From: Komagataeibacter sp. FNDCR2
Lineage (GTDB): Bacteria; Pseudomonadota; Alphaproteobacteria; Acetobacterales; Acetobacteraceae
Direction of reading: 5' to 3'
DNA: 64,000 bases
NCBI RefSeq assembly: GCF_021295395.1
Contig: NZ_JAIWOU010000001.1
Coordinates: 1,989,001-2,053,000, forward strand
Shown here: piece by piece, positions 1 to 9,498 of the stretch
Layout: every line of letters starts with the position of its first letter
Position numbering within the stretch: position 1 is the stretch's first letter
The notes under the pieces: model-generated
Seen by the model: only the letters and a program-made list of their open reading frames with translations
Database searches by the model: none
What the model was told of the DNA's origin: nothing
Position numbers and translations under genes: made by a program

Positions 1-1206
1 CTGGCCGATGAGTTCAAGCGTGACCAGGGCATCGACCTGCGCCAGGACAAGCTGGCCCTGCAGCGCCTGAAGGAAGCGGCCGAAAAGGCGAAGATCGAGC
101 TGTCCTCCGCCAAGGAGACCGAGATCAACCTGCCGTTCATCACGGCGGATGCTTCCGGTCCGAAGCACCTTGTGCTGAAGCTGACCCGCGCCAAGCTGGA
201 AAGCCTGGTGGACGACCTGATCCAGCGCACGCTCGAACCCTGCCGCGCCGCGATGAAGGACGCAGCCGTGTCCGCGGCCGAGATCGATGAGGTCATCCTC
301 GTCGGCGGCATGACGCGCATGCCCAAGGTGATCGAGGCGGTCAAGCAGTTCTTCGGCAAGGATCCCGCCCGTAACGTGAACCCTGATGAAGTCGTGGCCA
401 TTGGCGCCGCGGTGCAGGGCGCGGTGCTTCAGGGCGATGTGAAGGACGTGCTGCTGCTGGACGTGACCCCGCTGTCGCTGGGTATCGAGACGCTGGGTGG
501 CGTGTTCACCCGCCTGATCGACCGCAACACGACCATCCCGACCAAGAAGAGCCAGACCTTCTCCACGGCGGAAGACAACCAGAACGCCGTGACCATCAAG
601 GTCTATCAGGGCGAACGCGAGATGGCGGCCGACAACAAGCTGCTGGGCAACTTCGACCTGACCGGCATCGCGCCCGCGCCGCGTGGCGTGCCGCAGATCG
701 AGGTGACCTTCGATATCGACGCCAACGGCATCGTATCCGTCTCGGCCAAGGACAAGGCGACCGGCAAGGAACAGCAGATCAAGATCCAGGCTTCCGGCGG
801 TCTGTCCGAATCCGAGATCGAGAAGATGGTGAAGGACGCCGAGGCCAACGCCACGGCCGACAAGGCCAAGAAGGAGCAGGTCGAGGCCCGCAACCAGGCG
901 GAAGGCCTGACCCATCAGGTCGAGAAGTCCCTGAGCGAGGCGGGCGACAAGGTGCCGGCGGCCGACAGGACCGAAGCGGAAGAGGCGATTGCCGAAGTTC
1001 GCAAGGCGCTTGAAGGTGCCGACAGCGAAGCCCTGAAGAAGGCGACCGATCGCCTGACGCAGGCCGCCATGAAGGTTGGTGAAGCCGTCTACAAGGCAGG
1101 TGGTGAAGCCGAGGCGGCAGCCGGTGCGGCGCCGGGTGGCGCGCCGAAGGACGAAAAAGTGGTCGACGCCGACTTCGAGGACGTGGACGACTCCAAGAAA
1201 GCCTGA
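1..1206 (+). CDS. dnaK: Chaperone DnaK (Hsp70), 5' part missing
   Basis: ATP-dependent Hsp70 chaperone that binds unfolded polypeptides together with DnaJ and GrpE in the cytoplasm. The frame is open from base 1, so the first roughly 230 residues lie outside the window and 401 residues are visible. Seen: the end of the ATPase domain with the VGGMTRMP motif, the interdomain linker [19 protein letters not shown], the beta-sandwich substrate-binding domain, an alanine-rich helical lid, and the acidic tail DADFEDVDD that DnaK uses for client and co-chaperone contacts. dnaJ follows on the same strand after 191 bases that contain a terminator hairpin, so dnaJ probably receives only part of the dnaK transcript. 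The identification is secure. Confidence 0.98.
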   Translation: MADEFKRDQGIDLRQDKLALQRLKEAAEKAKIELSSAKETEINLPFITADASGPKHLVLKLTRAKLESLVDDLIQRTLEPCRAAMKDAAVSAAEIDEVILVGGMTRMPKVIEAVKQFFGKDPARNVNPDEVVAIGAAVQGAVLQGDVKDVLLLDVTPLSLGIETLGGVFTRLIDRNTTIPTKKSQTFSTAEDNQNAVTIKVYQGEREMAADNKLLGNFDLTGIAPAPRGVPQIEVTFDIDANGIVSVSAKDKATGKEQQIKIQASGGLSESEIEKMVKDAEANATADKAKKEQVEARNQAEGLTHQVEKSLSEAGDKVPAADRTEAEEAIAEVRKALEGADSEALKKATDRLTQAAMKVGEAVYKAGGEAEAAAGAAPGGAPKDEKVVDADFEDVDDSKKA

Positions 1207-1283
1207 TCGACGCCACACGCGTCATACAGGCTCCGGAACGGCGGGTGCGGGCTTGTGGTCCGTACCCACCTTTCTCCAGGATG

Positions 1284-1315
1284 GCGCCCGTGCTTCTGTG
1301 AAGACGGGCGCTTTT
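1284..1315 (+). terminator. Intrinsic terminator after dnaK
   Basis: An 8-bp GC-rich stem (1284-1291 with 1304-1311, arms gcgcccgt and acgggcgc) has a 12-base loop that can itself fold into a short inner stem, and is followed by four T. It lies between dnaK and dnaJ, so it probably makes dnaJ transcription lower than that of dnaK. Confidence 0.75.
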
Positions 1316-1397
1316 CATATTCCGCATAACGACAAGATCTGGAACGCGGGAACCACGCTGCGACATGTCAGCCAGCCGCGTTTGCTAGAGGACCCAC

Positions 1398-2531
1398 ATG
1401 GCCACCAAGATAGATTATTACGCAGTCCTTGAAATTTCGCGCGATGCCAATGGTGACGAGATCAAGCGGGCGTATCGCAAGCTGGCCATGAAATATCACC
1501 CCGACCGCAATCAGGGTGATGAGGAAGCGGAAAGCAAGTTCAAGGAAATCAACGAAGCCTATGACGTCCTGAAGGACGAGCAGAAGCGCGCCGCCTATGA
1601 CCGTTTCGGCCATGCGGCATTCGAGGGCGGTGGCCCCGGCGCGGGCGGGTTCGATTTTGGCGGCGGTGGCCTGGGTGACATCTTCGAGCAGATGTTCGGG
1701 GACATGATGGGCGGCCGCCGGGGTGGGGGTGGCCGGCGCGCGGGCGCGGACCTTCAGGTACAGGTGACCATCACCTTCGCCGAGGCGTTTTCCGGCGTCA
1801 AAAAGAAGATCACCGTTCCCACCCGCGTCATCTGCGAAAGCTGCGATGGCACCGGCTCCGCCGACAAGGACCAGCAGCCCGAAACCTGCCCGTCGTGCCA
1901 TGGCGCGGGCAAGGTGCGCGCGCAGCAGGGCTTCTTCTTTGTTGAACGCCCCTGCCCCACCTGCCACGGGTCGGGCCGCCTGATCCGCAACCCGTGCAAG
2001 GAATGTCAGGGCGCGGGCACGGTGGAAAAGAACCGCAGCATCGAGGTCGCGATTCCCGCCGGGGTCGAGGACGGCACGCGTATCCGTATTTCCGGCGCGG
2101 GCGAAGCGGGGGGCAAGGGCGTTCCGGCGGGCGACCTGTACGTGCATGTCGCCGTTGAGCCGCACCCGATCTTCCAGCGCGATGGCGCCAATGTCTATTG
2201 CCGGGTGCCGGTGCGCATGGGGCAGGCCGCCCTTGGCACGGAAATCGAGGTGCCGGTCGTGGATGGCTCCCGCACCAAGGTGAAGATCCCGGCCGGAACG
2301 CAGACGGGCGAACAGTTCCGCCTGCGGGGCAAGGGCTTCTCCGTGCTGCGCTCTTCCGCGCGCGGTGACATGTATATCCAGGTGGTGGTGGAAACGCCGC
2401 GGCACCTGAGCAAACAGCAACGTGAACTGCTGGAGGAGTTCGAGGGCGATGCGGCGGATCATGCCAAGGGTAGCCCCGAAAGCACGGGATTTTTCAGCAA
2501 GGTGAAAGACTTTTTCGAAGGCAAGCTGTGA
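1398..2531 (+). CDS. dnaJ: Chaperone DnaJ (Hsp40)
   Basis: Co-chaperone that delivers unfolded clients to DnaK and stimulates its ATPase. At 377 residues it has the normal length. Seen: the N-terminal J domain with the HPD tripeptide at residues 34-36, a Gly/Phe-rich linker, four CxxCxGxG zinc-binding repeats ([32 protein letters not shown]), and the two C-terminal client-binding beta domains. The ATG at 1398 is preceded by a GAGGA ribosome-binding site six bases upstream. The gene follows dnaK, as in most proteobacteria. Confidence 0.98.
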   Translation: MATKIDYYAVLEISRDANGDEIKRAYRKLAMKYHPDRNQGDEEAESKFKEINEAYDVLKDEQKRAAYDRFGHAAFEGGGPGAGGFDFGGGGLGDIFEQMFGDMMGGRRGGGGRRAGADLQVQVTITFAEAFSGVKKKITVPTRVICESCDGTGSADKDQQPETCPSCHGAGKVRAQQGFFFVERPCPTCHGSGRLIRNPCKECQGAGTVEKNRSIEVAIPAGVEDGTRIRISGAGEAGGKGVPAGDLYVHVAVEPHPIFQRDGANVYCRVPVRMGQAALGTEIEVPVVDGSRTKVKIPAGTQTGEQFRLRGKGFSVLRSSARGDMYIQVVVETPRHLSKQQRELLEEFEGDAADHAKGSPESTGFFSKVKDFFEGKL

Positions 2532-2652
2532 TCCCGTCCCGCTGGCCTTGGCTGGCATGACGGAGCGGCAGTTGAAATTGCCGATTATTCAGGTGTAGGT
2601 TCGGGACGCTATTCATGGTGAATCCCCCCAACTCGCACCATGAGTAGAGTCA

Positions 2653-2680
2653 GGCGGCGCGATCCCCCGGTCGCGCCGCC
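2653..2680 (+). terminator. Hairpin terminator after dnaJ
   Basis: A perfect 10-bp stem (ggcggcgcga at 2653-2662 with tcgcgccgcc at 2671-2680) has an 8-base loop and is followed by the weak T-rich stretch atttct. It lies between dnaJ and dapB. The poor T-tract makes it a likely but not ideal intrinsic terminator. Confidence 0.6.
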
Positions 2681-2712
2681 ATTTCTATGTCTGGACTGGT
2701 GGAGAAAGCTCA

Positions 2713-3504
2713 ATGAACGCGCAGCCATTGCGTATCGGGATCGCGGGCCTGAACGGGCGCGTCGGTCGCCTTCTGGCTGAGGAAGTGCCAGCGGGCGGTG
2801 CAGTACTCAGCGGTGGCACAACGCGCGATGGCAGCCCCGTTGCCGGTCTGGACTGTCCCGTTTACGCGGATATTGCGGTACTTGCCCGCAATTGCGATGT
2901 GGTCATTGATTTCACCCATGCGGATACGGTTGCAAGGCATGCCGATGCGATGCGTGAAACCGGCACGGCATGGGTGCTAGGCACGACCGGCCTGTCCGCC
3001 ATGCAGCAGCAGGCAGTCGATGTGGCGGCCCGGACGGTTCCCGTGGTGCAGGCGGCCAATTTCTCGGCCGGTGTGACGCTGGTCACGCGGCTTGCGCGCC
3101 AGATGGGGGCGGCCCTGCCCGGCAGTGACTATGATGCCGAGATACTGGAAATGCACCACCGGCAGAAGGTGGATGCCCCATCGGGCACGGCGCTGGCCAT
3201 GGGGCGCGCGGTGGCCGAGGGACGGGGCATCCGGCTGGAAGACCATATCGAAAGCGGCCGGGACGGGCATACCGGCCCCCGCGCCGATGGCGCGATCGGC
3301 TTTGCCGCCCTGCGGGGCGGGCAGATCGTGGGGGAACATTCGGTCATCTTCACGTCCGGCCATGAACAGATCACCCTGACCCATCGTTCGTTCGACCGCA
3401 GGGTCTATGCAACCGGCGCGGTACGGGCGGCCAGATGGCTGCGCGCGCGCGCGGCGGGTCTCTATACCATGGACAATGTGCTGGGGCTTGATCCCGTCAC
3501 CTGA
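2713..3504 (+). CDS. dapB: 4-hydroxy-tetrahydrodipicolinate reductase
   Basis: Catalyses the NAD(P)H-dependent reduction step of the diaminopimelate/lysine pathway. At 263 residues it is slightly shorter than the E. coli enzyme. Seen: the N-terminal Rossmann fingerprint GIAGLNGRVG and the family signature HHRQKVDAPSGTA, which holds the catalytic His/Lys region and substrate-binding residues. The ATG at 2713 has a GGAGA ribosome-binding site eight bases upstream. The gene stands alone between the dnaJ terminator and metK, and both neighbours are on the same strand. Confidence 0.96.
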   Translation: MNAQPLRIGIAGLNGRVGRLLAEEVPAGGAVLSGGTTRDGSPVAGLDCPVYADIAVLARNCDVVIDFTHADTVARHADAMRETGTAWVLGTTGLSAMQQQAVDVAARTVPVVQAANFSAGVTLVTRLARQMGAALPGSDYDAEILEMHHRQKVDAPSGTALAMGRAVAEGRGIRLEDHIESGRDGHTGPRADGAIGFAALRGGQIVGEHSVIFTSGHEQITLTHRSFDRRVYATGAVRAARWLRARAAGLYTMDNVLGLDPVT

Positions 3505-3546
3505 ATGAACCGGCGCGTCCATATGCCGGGTGGGACGGTGGTATTT

Positions 3547-3583
3547 ACGGAAACGGCTTGACGCTGGTTTCCGTTTCCGTCAA
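3547..3583 (+). promoter_or_regulatory. Overlapping alternative hairpins in the metK leader
   Basis: Two inverted repeats share bases. Stem A is a perfect 10-bp pairing (acggaaacgg 3547-3556 with ccgtttccgt 3571-3580). Stem B is a 6-bp pairing (ttgacg 3558-3563 with cgtcaa 3578-3583). They compete for bases 3578-3580 and cannot form together. The element lies 71 bases upstream of the metK ATG. SAM-sensing leaders are known before metK in other alphaproteobacteria, but I cannot match this to a known riboswitch class. It could also simply terminate dapB, although no T-tract follows. Confidence 0.4.
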
Positions 3584-3654
3584 ACGCATGCGATCGTACG
3601 TCAGGCTCCATCGGCGTTGCTCATCCTTCTCTATACGAGGCAGACAGGACCATC

Positions 3655-4842
3655 ATGCGTAATAAAGGCGATTTTCTGTTCACATCGGAATCCGTATCCG
3701 AAGGGCATCCTGACAAGGTCGCCGACCGGATCAGCGACTCCGTTCTTGACGCATTTCTGGCAGCGGATGGTGAATCGCGCGTTGCGTGTGAAACGATGGT
3801 CACCACCAACCGCATCGTTCTTGCCGGTGAGGTGCGGGGCCCCGCTTCCGTCACGCCCGAGCAGCTCATTCAGGGCGCGCGCGACGCGGTAAAGGACATC
3901 GGCTACGACCAGGCCGGGTTCTCATGGCGCAACGCGGAAGTCGAATATTACCTGCACGCGCAGTCCGCCGACATCGCGGTGGGCGTGGACAGCGCGGGTG
4001 AGAAGGACGAAGGCGCTGGCGACCAGGGCATCATGTTCGGCTTCGCCACACGTGAGACCGAAAGCCTGATGCCCGCGCCGCTGTTTTACGCGCATGAAAT
4101 CCTGCATCGCGTGCGTGACCTGCGCAAGGCAGGCGATCCGCGTGCCGCGGCCCTCCAGCCGGATGCGAAAAGCCAGGTGACCCTGCGTTATGTCGATGGC
4201 AAGCCCGTCGGCGCCACCTCGGTCGTGATTTCCACCCAGCATGTCGAAGGCGCCAGCCAGGCGACCATCCGCGAGGAACTGGGCAGCATCGTGCGTGATG
4301 TCCTGCCGCAGGGCTGGATGTGCCCCGAAGAGGAATTCTACGTCAATCCGACCGGCGTGTTCGTGATCGGTGGCCCCGACGGTGACTGCGGCCTGACGGG
4401 GCGCAAGATCATTGTGGACACCTACGGCGGCGCGGCCCCGCATGGCGGCGGCGCGTTCTCCGGCAAGGATCCGACGAAGGTTGACCGTTCGGCCGCCTAT
4501 GCCTGCCGCTACCTGGCCAAGAATGTCGTGGCCGCCGGTCTGGCGGACCGCTGCACACTCCAGATTTCCTATGCCATTGGCGTGTCCCATCCGCTGTCGG
4601 TCTATGTTGACCTTGATGGCACGGGCAAGGATGTGGACGAAGCGAAGCTGGGCCGCGTGCTGCGTGAAGTCATGGACCTTACCCCCCGTGGCATCCGCAA
4701 GCACCTGCGCCTGAACCGCCCGATCTATACCCAGACCTCCGCCTATGGTCACTTTGGCCGTACGCCGGATGCGGCGAAGGACGATTTCACCTGGGAGCAG
4801 ACCGATCTGGTCGATGCCCTGCGTGGCGCCTTCAACCGCTAG
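3655..4842 (+). CDS. metK: S-adenosylmethionine synthetase
   Basis: Makes S-adenosylmethionine from methionine and ATP and so supplies the many methyltransferases of the cell, including trmB, rsmG and rsmD in this window. At 395 residues it has the family length. Seen: the N-terminal GHPDK motif, the ATP-binding [10 protein letters not shown] loop, and the phosphate-binding [16 protein letters not shown] segment. The ATG at 3655 follows AGGA at a six-base spacing. Upstream lies a 150-base leader with mutually exclusive hairpins, and downstream a strong hairpin before trmB. Confidence 0.98.
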   Translation: MRNKGDFLFTSESVSEGHPDKVADRISDSVLDAFLAADGESRVACETMVTTNRIVLAGEVRGPASVTPEQLIQGARDAVKDIGYDQAGFSWRNAEVEYYLHAQSADIAVGVDSAGEKDEGAGDQGIMFGFATRETESLMPAPLFYAHEILHRVRDLRKAGDPRAAALQPDAKSQVTLRYVDGKPVGATSVVISTQHVEGASQATIREELGSIVRDVLPQGWMCPEEEFYVNPTGVFVIGGPDGDCGLTGRKIIVDTYGGAAPHGGGAFSGKDPTKVDRSAAYACRYLAKNVVAAGLADRCTLQISYAIGVSHPLSVYVDLDGTGKDVDEAKLGRVLREVMDLTPRGIRKHLRLNRPIYTQTSAYGHFGRTPDAAKDDFTWEQTDLVDALRGAFNR

Positions 4843-4859
4843 GATCATATCGGGATAAA

Positions 4860-4883
4860 GGGCGGGAAGTCATTTTCCCGCCC
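4860..4883 (+). terminator. Hairpin after metK
   Basis: A perfect 9-bp stem (gggcgggaa 4860-4868 with ttcccgccc 4875-4883) has a 6-base loop. A second small hairpin follows at 4888-4903 (cggccc / gggccg). There is no clear U-tract, so termination or 3'-end protection of the metK mRNA is inferred from position and stem strength. Confidence 0.55.
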
Positions 4884-5041
4884 CATTCGGCCCTGTGGGG
4901 CCGGAGCCATCGGGGGCCTGCCATGACTGCTTGCAAAAGCCGGTCGCGGCGGCCCCTGTTGCGTTCCATCATGCCCCCGGCAGGGGTAATCATGCCATGC
5001 AGGCTATCCGCCATGGCAGCAGGAGCAGGATTTTCGGACAT

Positions 5042-5746
5042 ATGACGGCCTCCGTGGATGTAAAGGCATCTCCAGACCGGCTTTACGGGCGGCAGCGCGG
5101 CCATCCGCTGCGCGCGCGCCAGCAGCGGCTGCTGGACCAGACATTGCCACGGCTGCGTTTTGCGCAATCCGCCATCGCGGACCCGGCGGCGGGCTTTGGC
5201 CGCGCGCCAGAGCAGATCTGGCTGGAAGTCGGTTTCGGGGGTGGTGAACATTCGCTGGCCCAGCATGCCGCCAATCCCGATGTGGGCTACCTTGCCTGCG
5301 AGGTGTTCGAGAACGGGCTGTGTTCCCTGCTGTCGCGCGTGGTGCCCGAAGGGGGCGAGGAAACCGCCCCGGTGCCCGACCTGCTGCGGATATGGGACGA
5401 GGATGCGCGCATCCTGTTGCAGCGCCTGCCCGATGAATCCATCGACCGCATGTTTCTCATGTTTCCCGATCCGTGGCCCAAGTCGCGCCATGCGAAGCGA
5501 CGCTTCATCCATCCTGAAACAGTCAGGCTGGCCGCGCGCATCCTCCGCCCTGGCGCCATCTGGCGCGTGGCGAGCGACGATCCGACCTATCAGGCATGGG
5601 TGGAGGAGGTCATGGGCGCACAGGATCTGTTCGACACGGCGCCGCCCGCGCGCGTCCGCCCCGAAGGCTGGCCGCCCACCCGTTACGAGGCCAAGGCGCT
5701 GAAGGCCGGGCGGCAGCCGCTGTACTGGACATTCGTGCGCCGCTGA
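5042..5746 (+). CDS. trmB: tRNA (guanine-N7-)-methyltransferase
   Basis: SAM-dependent methylation of G46 to m7G in the tRNA variable loop. Seen: the SAM-binding motif LEVGFGGGEH and the family signature FPDPWPKSRHAKRR. The frame is open further upstream to 4895, but the homologous part starts near SPDRLYGRQRGHPLR. I chose the ATG at 5042, giving 234 residues, the usual TrmB length. An AGGAGC lies about 15 bases upstream, a long spacing, so a start at 4997 remains possible. The gene converges with the SDR gene downstream with no intergenic space. Confidence 0.93.
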   Translation: MTASVDVKASPDRLYGRQRGHPLRARQQRLLDQTLPRLRFAQSAIADPAAGFGRAPEQIWLEVGFGGGEHSLAQHAANPDVGYLACEVFENGLCSLLSRVVPEGGEETAPVPDLLRIWDEDARILLQRLPDESIDRMFLMFPDPWPKSRHAKRRFIHPETVRLAARILRPGAIWRVASDDPTYQAWVEEVMGAQDLFDTAPPARVRPEGWPPTRYEAKALKAGRQPLYWTFVRR

Positions 5747-6688
5747 TCAGGACAGGGCCGTGCCGGTCAGCCGTTCCGCCACCTGCCATAGCCGCCGCGC
5801 GGTGGCGGGGTCGGCGGCGGCGGGCGGGATCAGCGCCTCGCCCACATCGCCCCGGCGTTCGCCCGGCCCGTCGGGGCCGTAATAGCCGCCATCGCGCGCT
5901 TCCGGCGCCATGGCCGCGAATTCAAGGGGCAGCGCGCCGTGGGCCGCGGACTGTCCCATCAGCCGGAAGGCCCATACGGCCCCCACGCGGGTCAGGCGCT
6001 CACGCAGGCCCTGTTTCGATGTCAGGCGGCTGGTGGCGATATCGGTCCGGGCCCAGCCGGGATGGGCGGCGATGGAATGGAGCGGCCAGCCGTTGGCGCG
6101 GGCCTGCCGGTCCAGTTCCAGCGCTAGAATGAGATCCGCCAGCTTGCTCTGCCCATAGGCGCGAAAGGGCGCGTACCGGCGGCGGCCCTGCAGGTCATCG
6201 AACACGATCCTGCCCGTCAGCGCGGCAAGGCTTGCCACCGTCACCACCCGGCCCCCGCCATCGGCCGCGCAGACCAGTGGGCGCAGGCGGGCGGCCAGTG
6301 CGAAGGGGCCGAGAAAATTGGTCCCGAACTGGAGTTCGAACCCGTCGCGTGTTTCCAGCCGGCGCGGAGTGCCCATGACGCCCGCGTTGTTGACCAGCAC
6401 ATCAAGCCGGTCCGTTTCCTGCGCCAGTTCATGGGCAAAGGCGGCGACCGAGCCCAGGCTGGCCACATCGAGCAGCCGGAAGGATGCATCCGCCCCCGGC
6501 TGGTCCTGCCGTAGCCGGGCCAGGGCGGCCTGTCCCTTCTCCGCGTTGCGGCCCGTCAGCATGACATGCGCGCCGCGCGCGGCAAGGCCAAGCGCCGTCT
6601 GGTAACCCAGCCCGCCGGTGGCGCCGGTTACAAGGGCAAGGCGGCCATCCATGCGGGGGGCCTGTTGGAGTGTCCAGTGTCTGGTCAT
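5747..6688 (-). CDS. SDR-family oxidoreductase
   Basis: Short-chain dehydrogenase/reductase of 313 residues, probably NAD(P)H-dependent; its substrate is unknown. Seen: the TGATGGLG dinucleotide-binding motif near residue 21, NNAG, and the catalytic YxxxK pair within AYGQSK. The layout with a C-terminal extension resembles the retinol dehydrogenase / WW-domain-oxidoreductase-like subgroup. Its ATG overlaps the stop codon of the DedA gene by four bases (ATGA), so the two genes are co-transcribed and probably translationally coupled. Confidence 0.88.
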   Translation of the reverse strand: MTRHWTLQQAPRMDGRLALVTGATGGLGYQTALGLAARGAHVMLTGRNAEKGQAALARLRQDQPGADASFRLLDVASLGSVAAFAHELAQETDRLDVLVNNAGVMGTPRRLETRDGFELQFGTNFLGPFALAARLRPLVCAADGGGRVVTVASLAALTGRIVFDDLQGRRRYAPFRAYGQSKLADLILALELDRQARANGWPLHSIAAHPGWARTDIATSRLTSKQGLRERLTRVGAVWAFRLMGQSAAHGALPLEFAAMAPEARDGGYYGPDGPGERRGDVGEALIPPAAADPATARRLWQVAERLTGTALS

Positions 6689-7293
6689 CTGTCCGCCTGT
6701 TCTCCGGATTGGATCAGTTCCCGTTCCGCCGCCGCCTCGGCCTCGACGGTCAGACGGGCTTCATGCCGGCGCAGGAAGATGAAGGCGCATATCAGCATGA
6801 TCCCGCCCCCTGCCGCGAGTGCTATTCCCACCGGGCCGGAAATGCGCAGGATCCGGTGGCCCAGATAATAGGCCGCATAGGCATATCCCGCCCCCCAGAT
6901 GACGCCGCCCAGGGCGTTGAACAGCAGGAAGCCGGGCCACGGCATGTGGTTCGCCCCCGCCAGCAGGGCCACGAACATGCGCAGGATAGCGAGGAAACGC
7001 CCGAAAAGGACAATCACGCCTCCGTAACGCAGGAACAGGAAACGCCCGGTCTGCAGGCGGCGTGGCGTCAGCCCGATCCGCGCGCCCTTGCGCTCCAGCA
7101 GCGGGTAACCCAGCCAGCGCCCGATCAGGTAGCCGAAATTGTCCCCCATGATCGCGCCGAGGGTGGCCGCCGTCGCGACCCATGCGATATCCAGCCGGTG
7201 CGTGGCGGCGCAGTAGATCGCGGCGGAGATGATCAGGGTCTCGGCCGGAAGGGGCGCGCCCATGCTTTCCAGCATGACAATGACCCCGATCAC
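6685..7293 (-). CDS. DedA-family membrane protein
   Basis: Integral membrane protein of the DedA/VTT family, whose members are implicated in membrane homeostasis and lipid-carrier flipping. Seen: the family's MLESMGAPLPAET re-entrant-loop segment, a GRFLAILRMFVALLAG segment with the conserved FGRF...R pattern, and several hydrophobic helices. The start is uncertain. The annotated GTG at 7293 falls inside sequence that still looks homologous, because the upstream codons in the same frame read LEQLFQHYGYG, as is typical of DedA N termini. No ATG, GTG or TTG in frame precedes it nearby. A CTG near 7353 could be the true start. Confidence 0.85.
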   Translation of the reverse strand: MIGVIVMLESMGAPLPAETLIISAAIYCAATHRLDIAWVATAATLGAIMGDNFGYLIGRWLGYPLLERKGARIGLTPRRLQTGRFLFLRYGGVIVLFGRFLAILRMFVALLAGANHMPWPGFLLFNALGGVIWGAGYAYAAYYLGHRILRISGPVGIALAAGGGIMLICAFIFLRRHEARLTVEAEAAAERELIQSGEQADR

Positions 7294-7449
7294 GCCATAT
7301 CCGTAATGCTGGAAAAGTTGTTCAAGATGCTGGAGCAGCGGACTACCTGTCAGAAAGAAAAAGGTTATGTAGGTTACGGAGCCAGACCGTGAAGCACGGT
7401 TTGCGCAATCCCGATCCCATTGTCACGCACAAATGGCAGGAGTACGAAC

Positions 7450-9447
7450 ATGATCCAGTCCACCACAGGCGATAAGGCGGGTCCGGATGTGCGCCCTTAT
7501 GGCACATGGCCTTCGCCCGTCAGCGCGGGTCTTGTCGCGGGGCGGACGGTGGCGCTGTCGGATGTGCGGGTGGATGGCGGGGATATTTACTGGATCGAAG
7601 GCCGCCCGGCGGAAGGTGGCCGCCGGGTGCTGGTCCGCGCACGGGCGGATGTGGTGGCCGATGTCACCCCCGCCCCGTTTGATGTCGGCACCCGCGTGCA
7701 TGAATATGGTGGCGGGGCCTATGCGGTGCGGGACGGGCGCATCGCGTTCAGCAACCGCCGCGACGGCAGCCTGTGGCTGCTGGAAAATGGCAACCCGCGC
7801 TGCCTTTGCGCCCGGGCGGGGCTGCGTTATGCCGACCTGACCTTCAGCCCCGATGGCCGCTTCCTGTTCTGCGTGCGTGAGGATCATCGCGCGGTGGATG
7901 AGGAACCCGCCGCCGCCATCGTGGTGCTGGATTGCGCCGAGGCGGGGGATCCGGCCTTCAATGACGGGGTGCCGCTGGTGATGGGACCGGATTTCCTGTC
8001 TTCACCGCGTCCCTCGCCCGATGGACGGTACCTGGCATGGATCGAGTGGGATCACCCCGCCATGCCGTGGGATGCGACCCGGCTGCGCATTGCCAGCCTG
8101 TTGTGCGAAGGCGATGACCCGCCCCGTCTTGCCGCCCCCTGGACTGCCGCGGGCGGAAAAGGGCTGGCTGAATCCGTGATCGAGCCGTGCTGGGACGCCA
8201 CCGGCCGCCTGCTCGCACTCTCGGACCGGAGTGGCTGGTGGAACCTGTACGCTTTCGACACCACCTTCGGCGCACCGAAGGCGCTGGCGCCGATGCATGC
8301 CGAAATCGGCCAGCCGCACTGGGTCTTTGGCCTGCGCAGTTACGTGCCGCTGGACAATGGCGATATTCTGGCCATGGTCATCGAGGCGGGGGAAGCCAGG
8401 CTGGTCTCCATCCATGATGGCAAGGCGACGGCGGTGACCCTCGGGTCTCCCTCCGGCTGTCCCGTTCCGGTGGCGGGGGCCGGGTTCGCATGGCTCGATG
8501 CGCCATCCGACAACGCGGCGGCGGTGGTCCGCGGGCAGCCGGGGCAGACGCCCCATGTCCTGCGCCGGGCGACGGAACTGCCGCTGGGCGCGGCGGATAT
8601 CGCCCTGCCCCGCCCCATCGAATTTCCCCTGCCCGGTGGTGACGGTGCCGGGCATGCGTTTTTCTATGCGCCCGCCAATGCGCGTTACATCGGACCGGCG
8701 GGTGAAAAGCCGCCGCTGGTGGTCATGGCCCATGGCGGCCCCACGGGGCGGGCCAGCGCCGCGTTTTCGTTCAAGGTGCAGTGGTGGACCAGCCGTGGCT
8801 TTGCGGTGGTGGATGTCAATTACGGCGGCTCCGTTGGCTTTGGCCGGGCCTATCGCCAGCGGCTGGAAGGCCAGTGGGGCGTGGTCGATGTGGATGACTG
8901 CATCGCCGCGTGTGACCATCTGGCACGCACCGGGCAGGTGGATCCGGCGCGCATCGTCATACGCGGCAGCAGTGCGGGGGGGCTGACGGTGCTGCTGGCG
9001 CTGGCGCGTTCGGACCTGTTCGCCGCCGGAACCAGCCTGTACGGCGTGACGGACCTGCGTGCGCTGGCCCGCGATACGCACAAATTTGAATCGCGTTATC
9101 TCGACACGCTCGTTGGCCCCTACCCGGCGGATGAGGCCACCTATCTTGCCCGTTCGCCGCTGACGCAGGTGGCGGGCATCCATGTGCCCGTCCTGTTCCT
9201 GCAGGGGCTGGATGACGCGGTGGTGCCGCCCGCGCAGGCGGAGTCGATGGTTGCAGCACTGCGGGCGCGCGGCGTGCCCTGCGCATTGTATGAGTTCGCG
9301 GGGGAAGGCCACGGCTTCCGGCAGGAAGCGACCATCCGCCGGGCATGGGAACTGGAACTGGCTTTCTACCAGCAGGTGCTGGCGCTTCCTGTCTCCCCCG
9401 CCCCCGCGGTTGACCTGGTGGCGGATGGGCAGGCTCAGGCGCTGTAA
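7450..9447 (+). CDS. S9-family serine peptidase (prolyl oligopeptidase type)
   Basis: Acylaminoacyl-peptidase / dipeptidyl-peptidase-like enzyme of 665 residues. The N-terminal two thirds form a beta-propeller, with repeats such as LTFSPDGRFLFCV and SSPRPSPDGRYLAWI. The C-terminal third is an alpha/beta hydrolase with the nucleophile in GSSAGG (about Ser508), the aspartate in LDDAVVPP (about 588) and the histidine in GEGHGF (about 620). The ATG at 7450 has GGCAGGAG about eight bases upstream. There is no obvious signal peptide, so it is probably cytoplasmic. It likely degrades short peptides. Confidence 0.92.
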   Translation: MIQSTTGDKAGPDVRPYGTWPSPVSAGLVAGRTVALSDVRVDGGDIYWIEGRPAEGGRRVLVRARADVVADVTPAPFDVGTRVHEYGGGAYAVRDGRIAFSNRRDGSLWLLENGNPRCLCARAGLRYADLTFSPDGRFLFCVREDHRAVDEEPAAAIVVLDCAEAGDPAFNDGVPLVMGPDFLSSPRPSPDGRYLAWIEWDHPAMPWDATRLRIASLLCEGDDPPRLAAPWTAAGGKGLAESVIEPCWDATGRLLALSDRSGWWNLYAFDTTFGAPKALAPMHAEIGQPHWVFGLRSYVPLDNGDILAMVIEAGEARLVSIHDGKATAVTLGSPSGCPVPVAGAGFAWLDAPSDNAAAVVRGQPGQTPHVLRRATELPLGAADIALPRPIEFPLPGGDGAGHAFFYAPANARYIGPAGEKPPLVVMAHGGPTGRASAAFSFKVQWWTSRGFAVVDVNYGGSVGFGRAYRQRLEGQWGVVDVDDCIAACDHLARTGQVDPARIVIRGSSAGGLTVLLALARSDLFAAGTSLYGVTDLRALARDTHKFESRYLDTLVGPYPADEATYLARSPLTQVAGIHVPVLFLQGLDDAVVPPAQAESMVAALRARGVPCALYEFAGEGHGFRQEATIRRAWELELAFYQQVLALPVSPAPAVDLVADGQAQAL

Positions 9448-9456
9448 AGGTTTTTG

Positions 9457-9487
9457 GGCCCGCCTTGTTTTAAGAAGGCGGGCCTTT
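9457..9487 (+). terminator. Terminator after the S9 peptidase
   Basis: A perfect 10-bp stem (ggcccgcctt 9457-9466 with aaggcgggcc 9475-9484) is followed by TTT. The flanking tttttggg and the gcctt/aaggc arms resemble half of the dispersed double-hairpin repeat described elsewhere in this window, but the match is too weak to count it as a copy. Confidence 0.65.
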
Positions 9488-9498
9488 CAGGCGGTCTC

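Noticed and set aside
3547-3583. H-type pseudoknot (SAM-II or SAM/SAH-like) before metK
   Set aside because: The two stems interleave, but there is no base left to cross the 10-bp first stem (the 3' arms abut or overlap), so they cannot form simultaneously. Competing hairpins are the better reading.
7386-7400. Small accgtg-aag-cacggt hairpin between dedA and the S9 peptidase
   Set aside because: A 6-bp stem with a 3-base loop and no T-tract is too common in GC-rich DNA to call a terminator or operator.
9448-9490. A fifth copy of the double-hairpin repeat
   Set aside because: Only tttttgg and gcctt/aaggc resemble the element; the loop tract differs and the ends are missing, so it is treated as an ordinary terminator.
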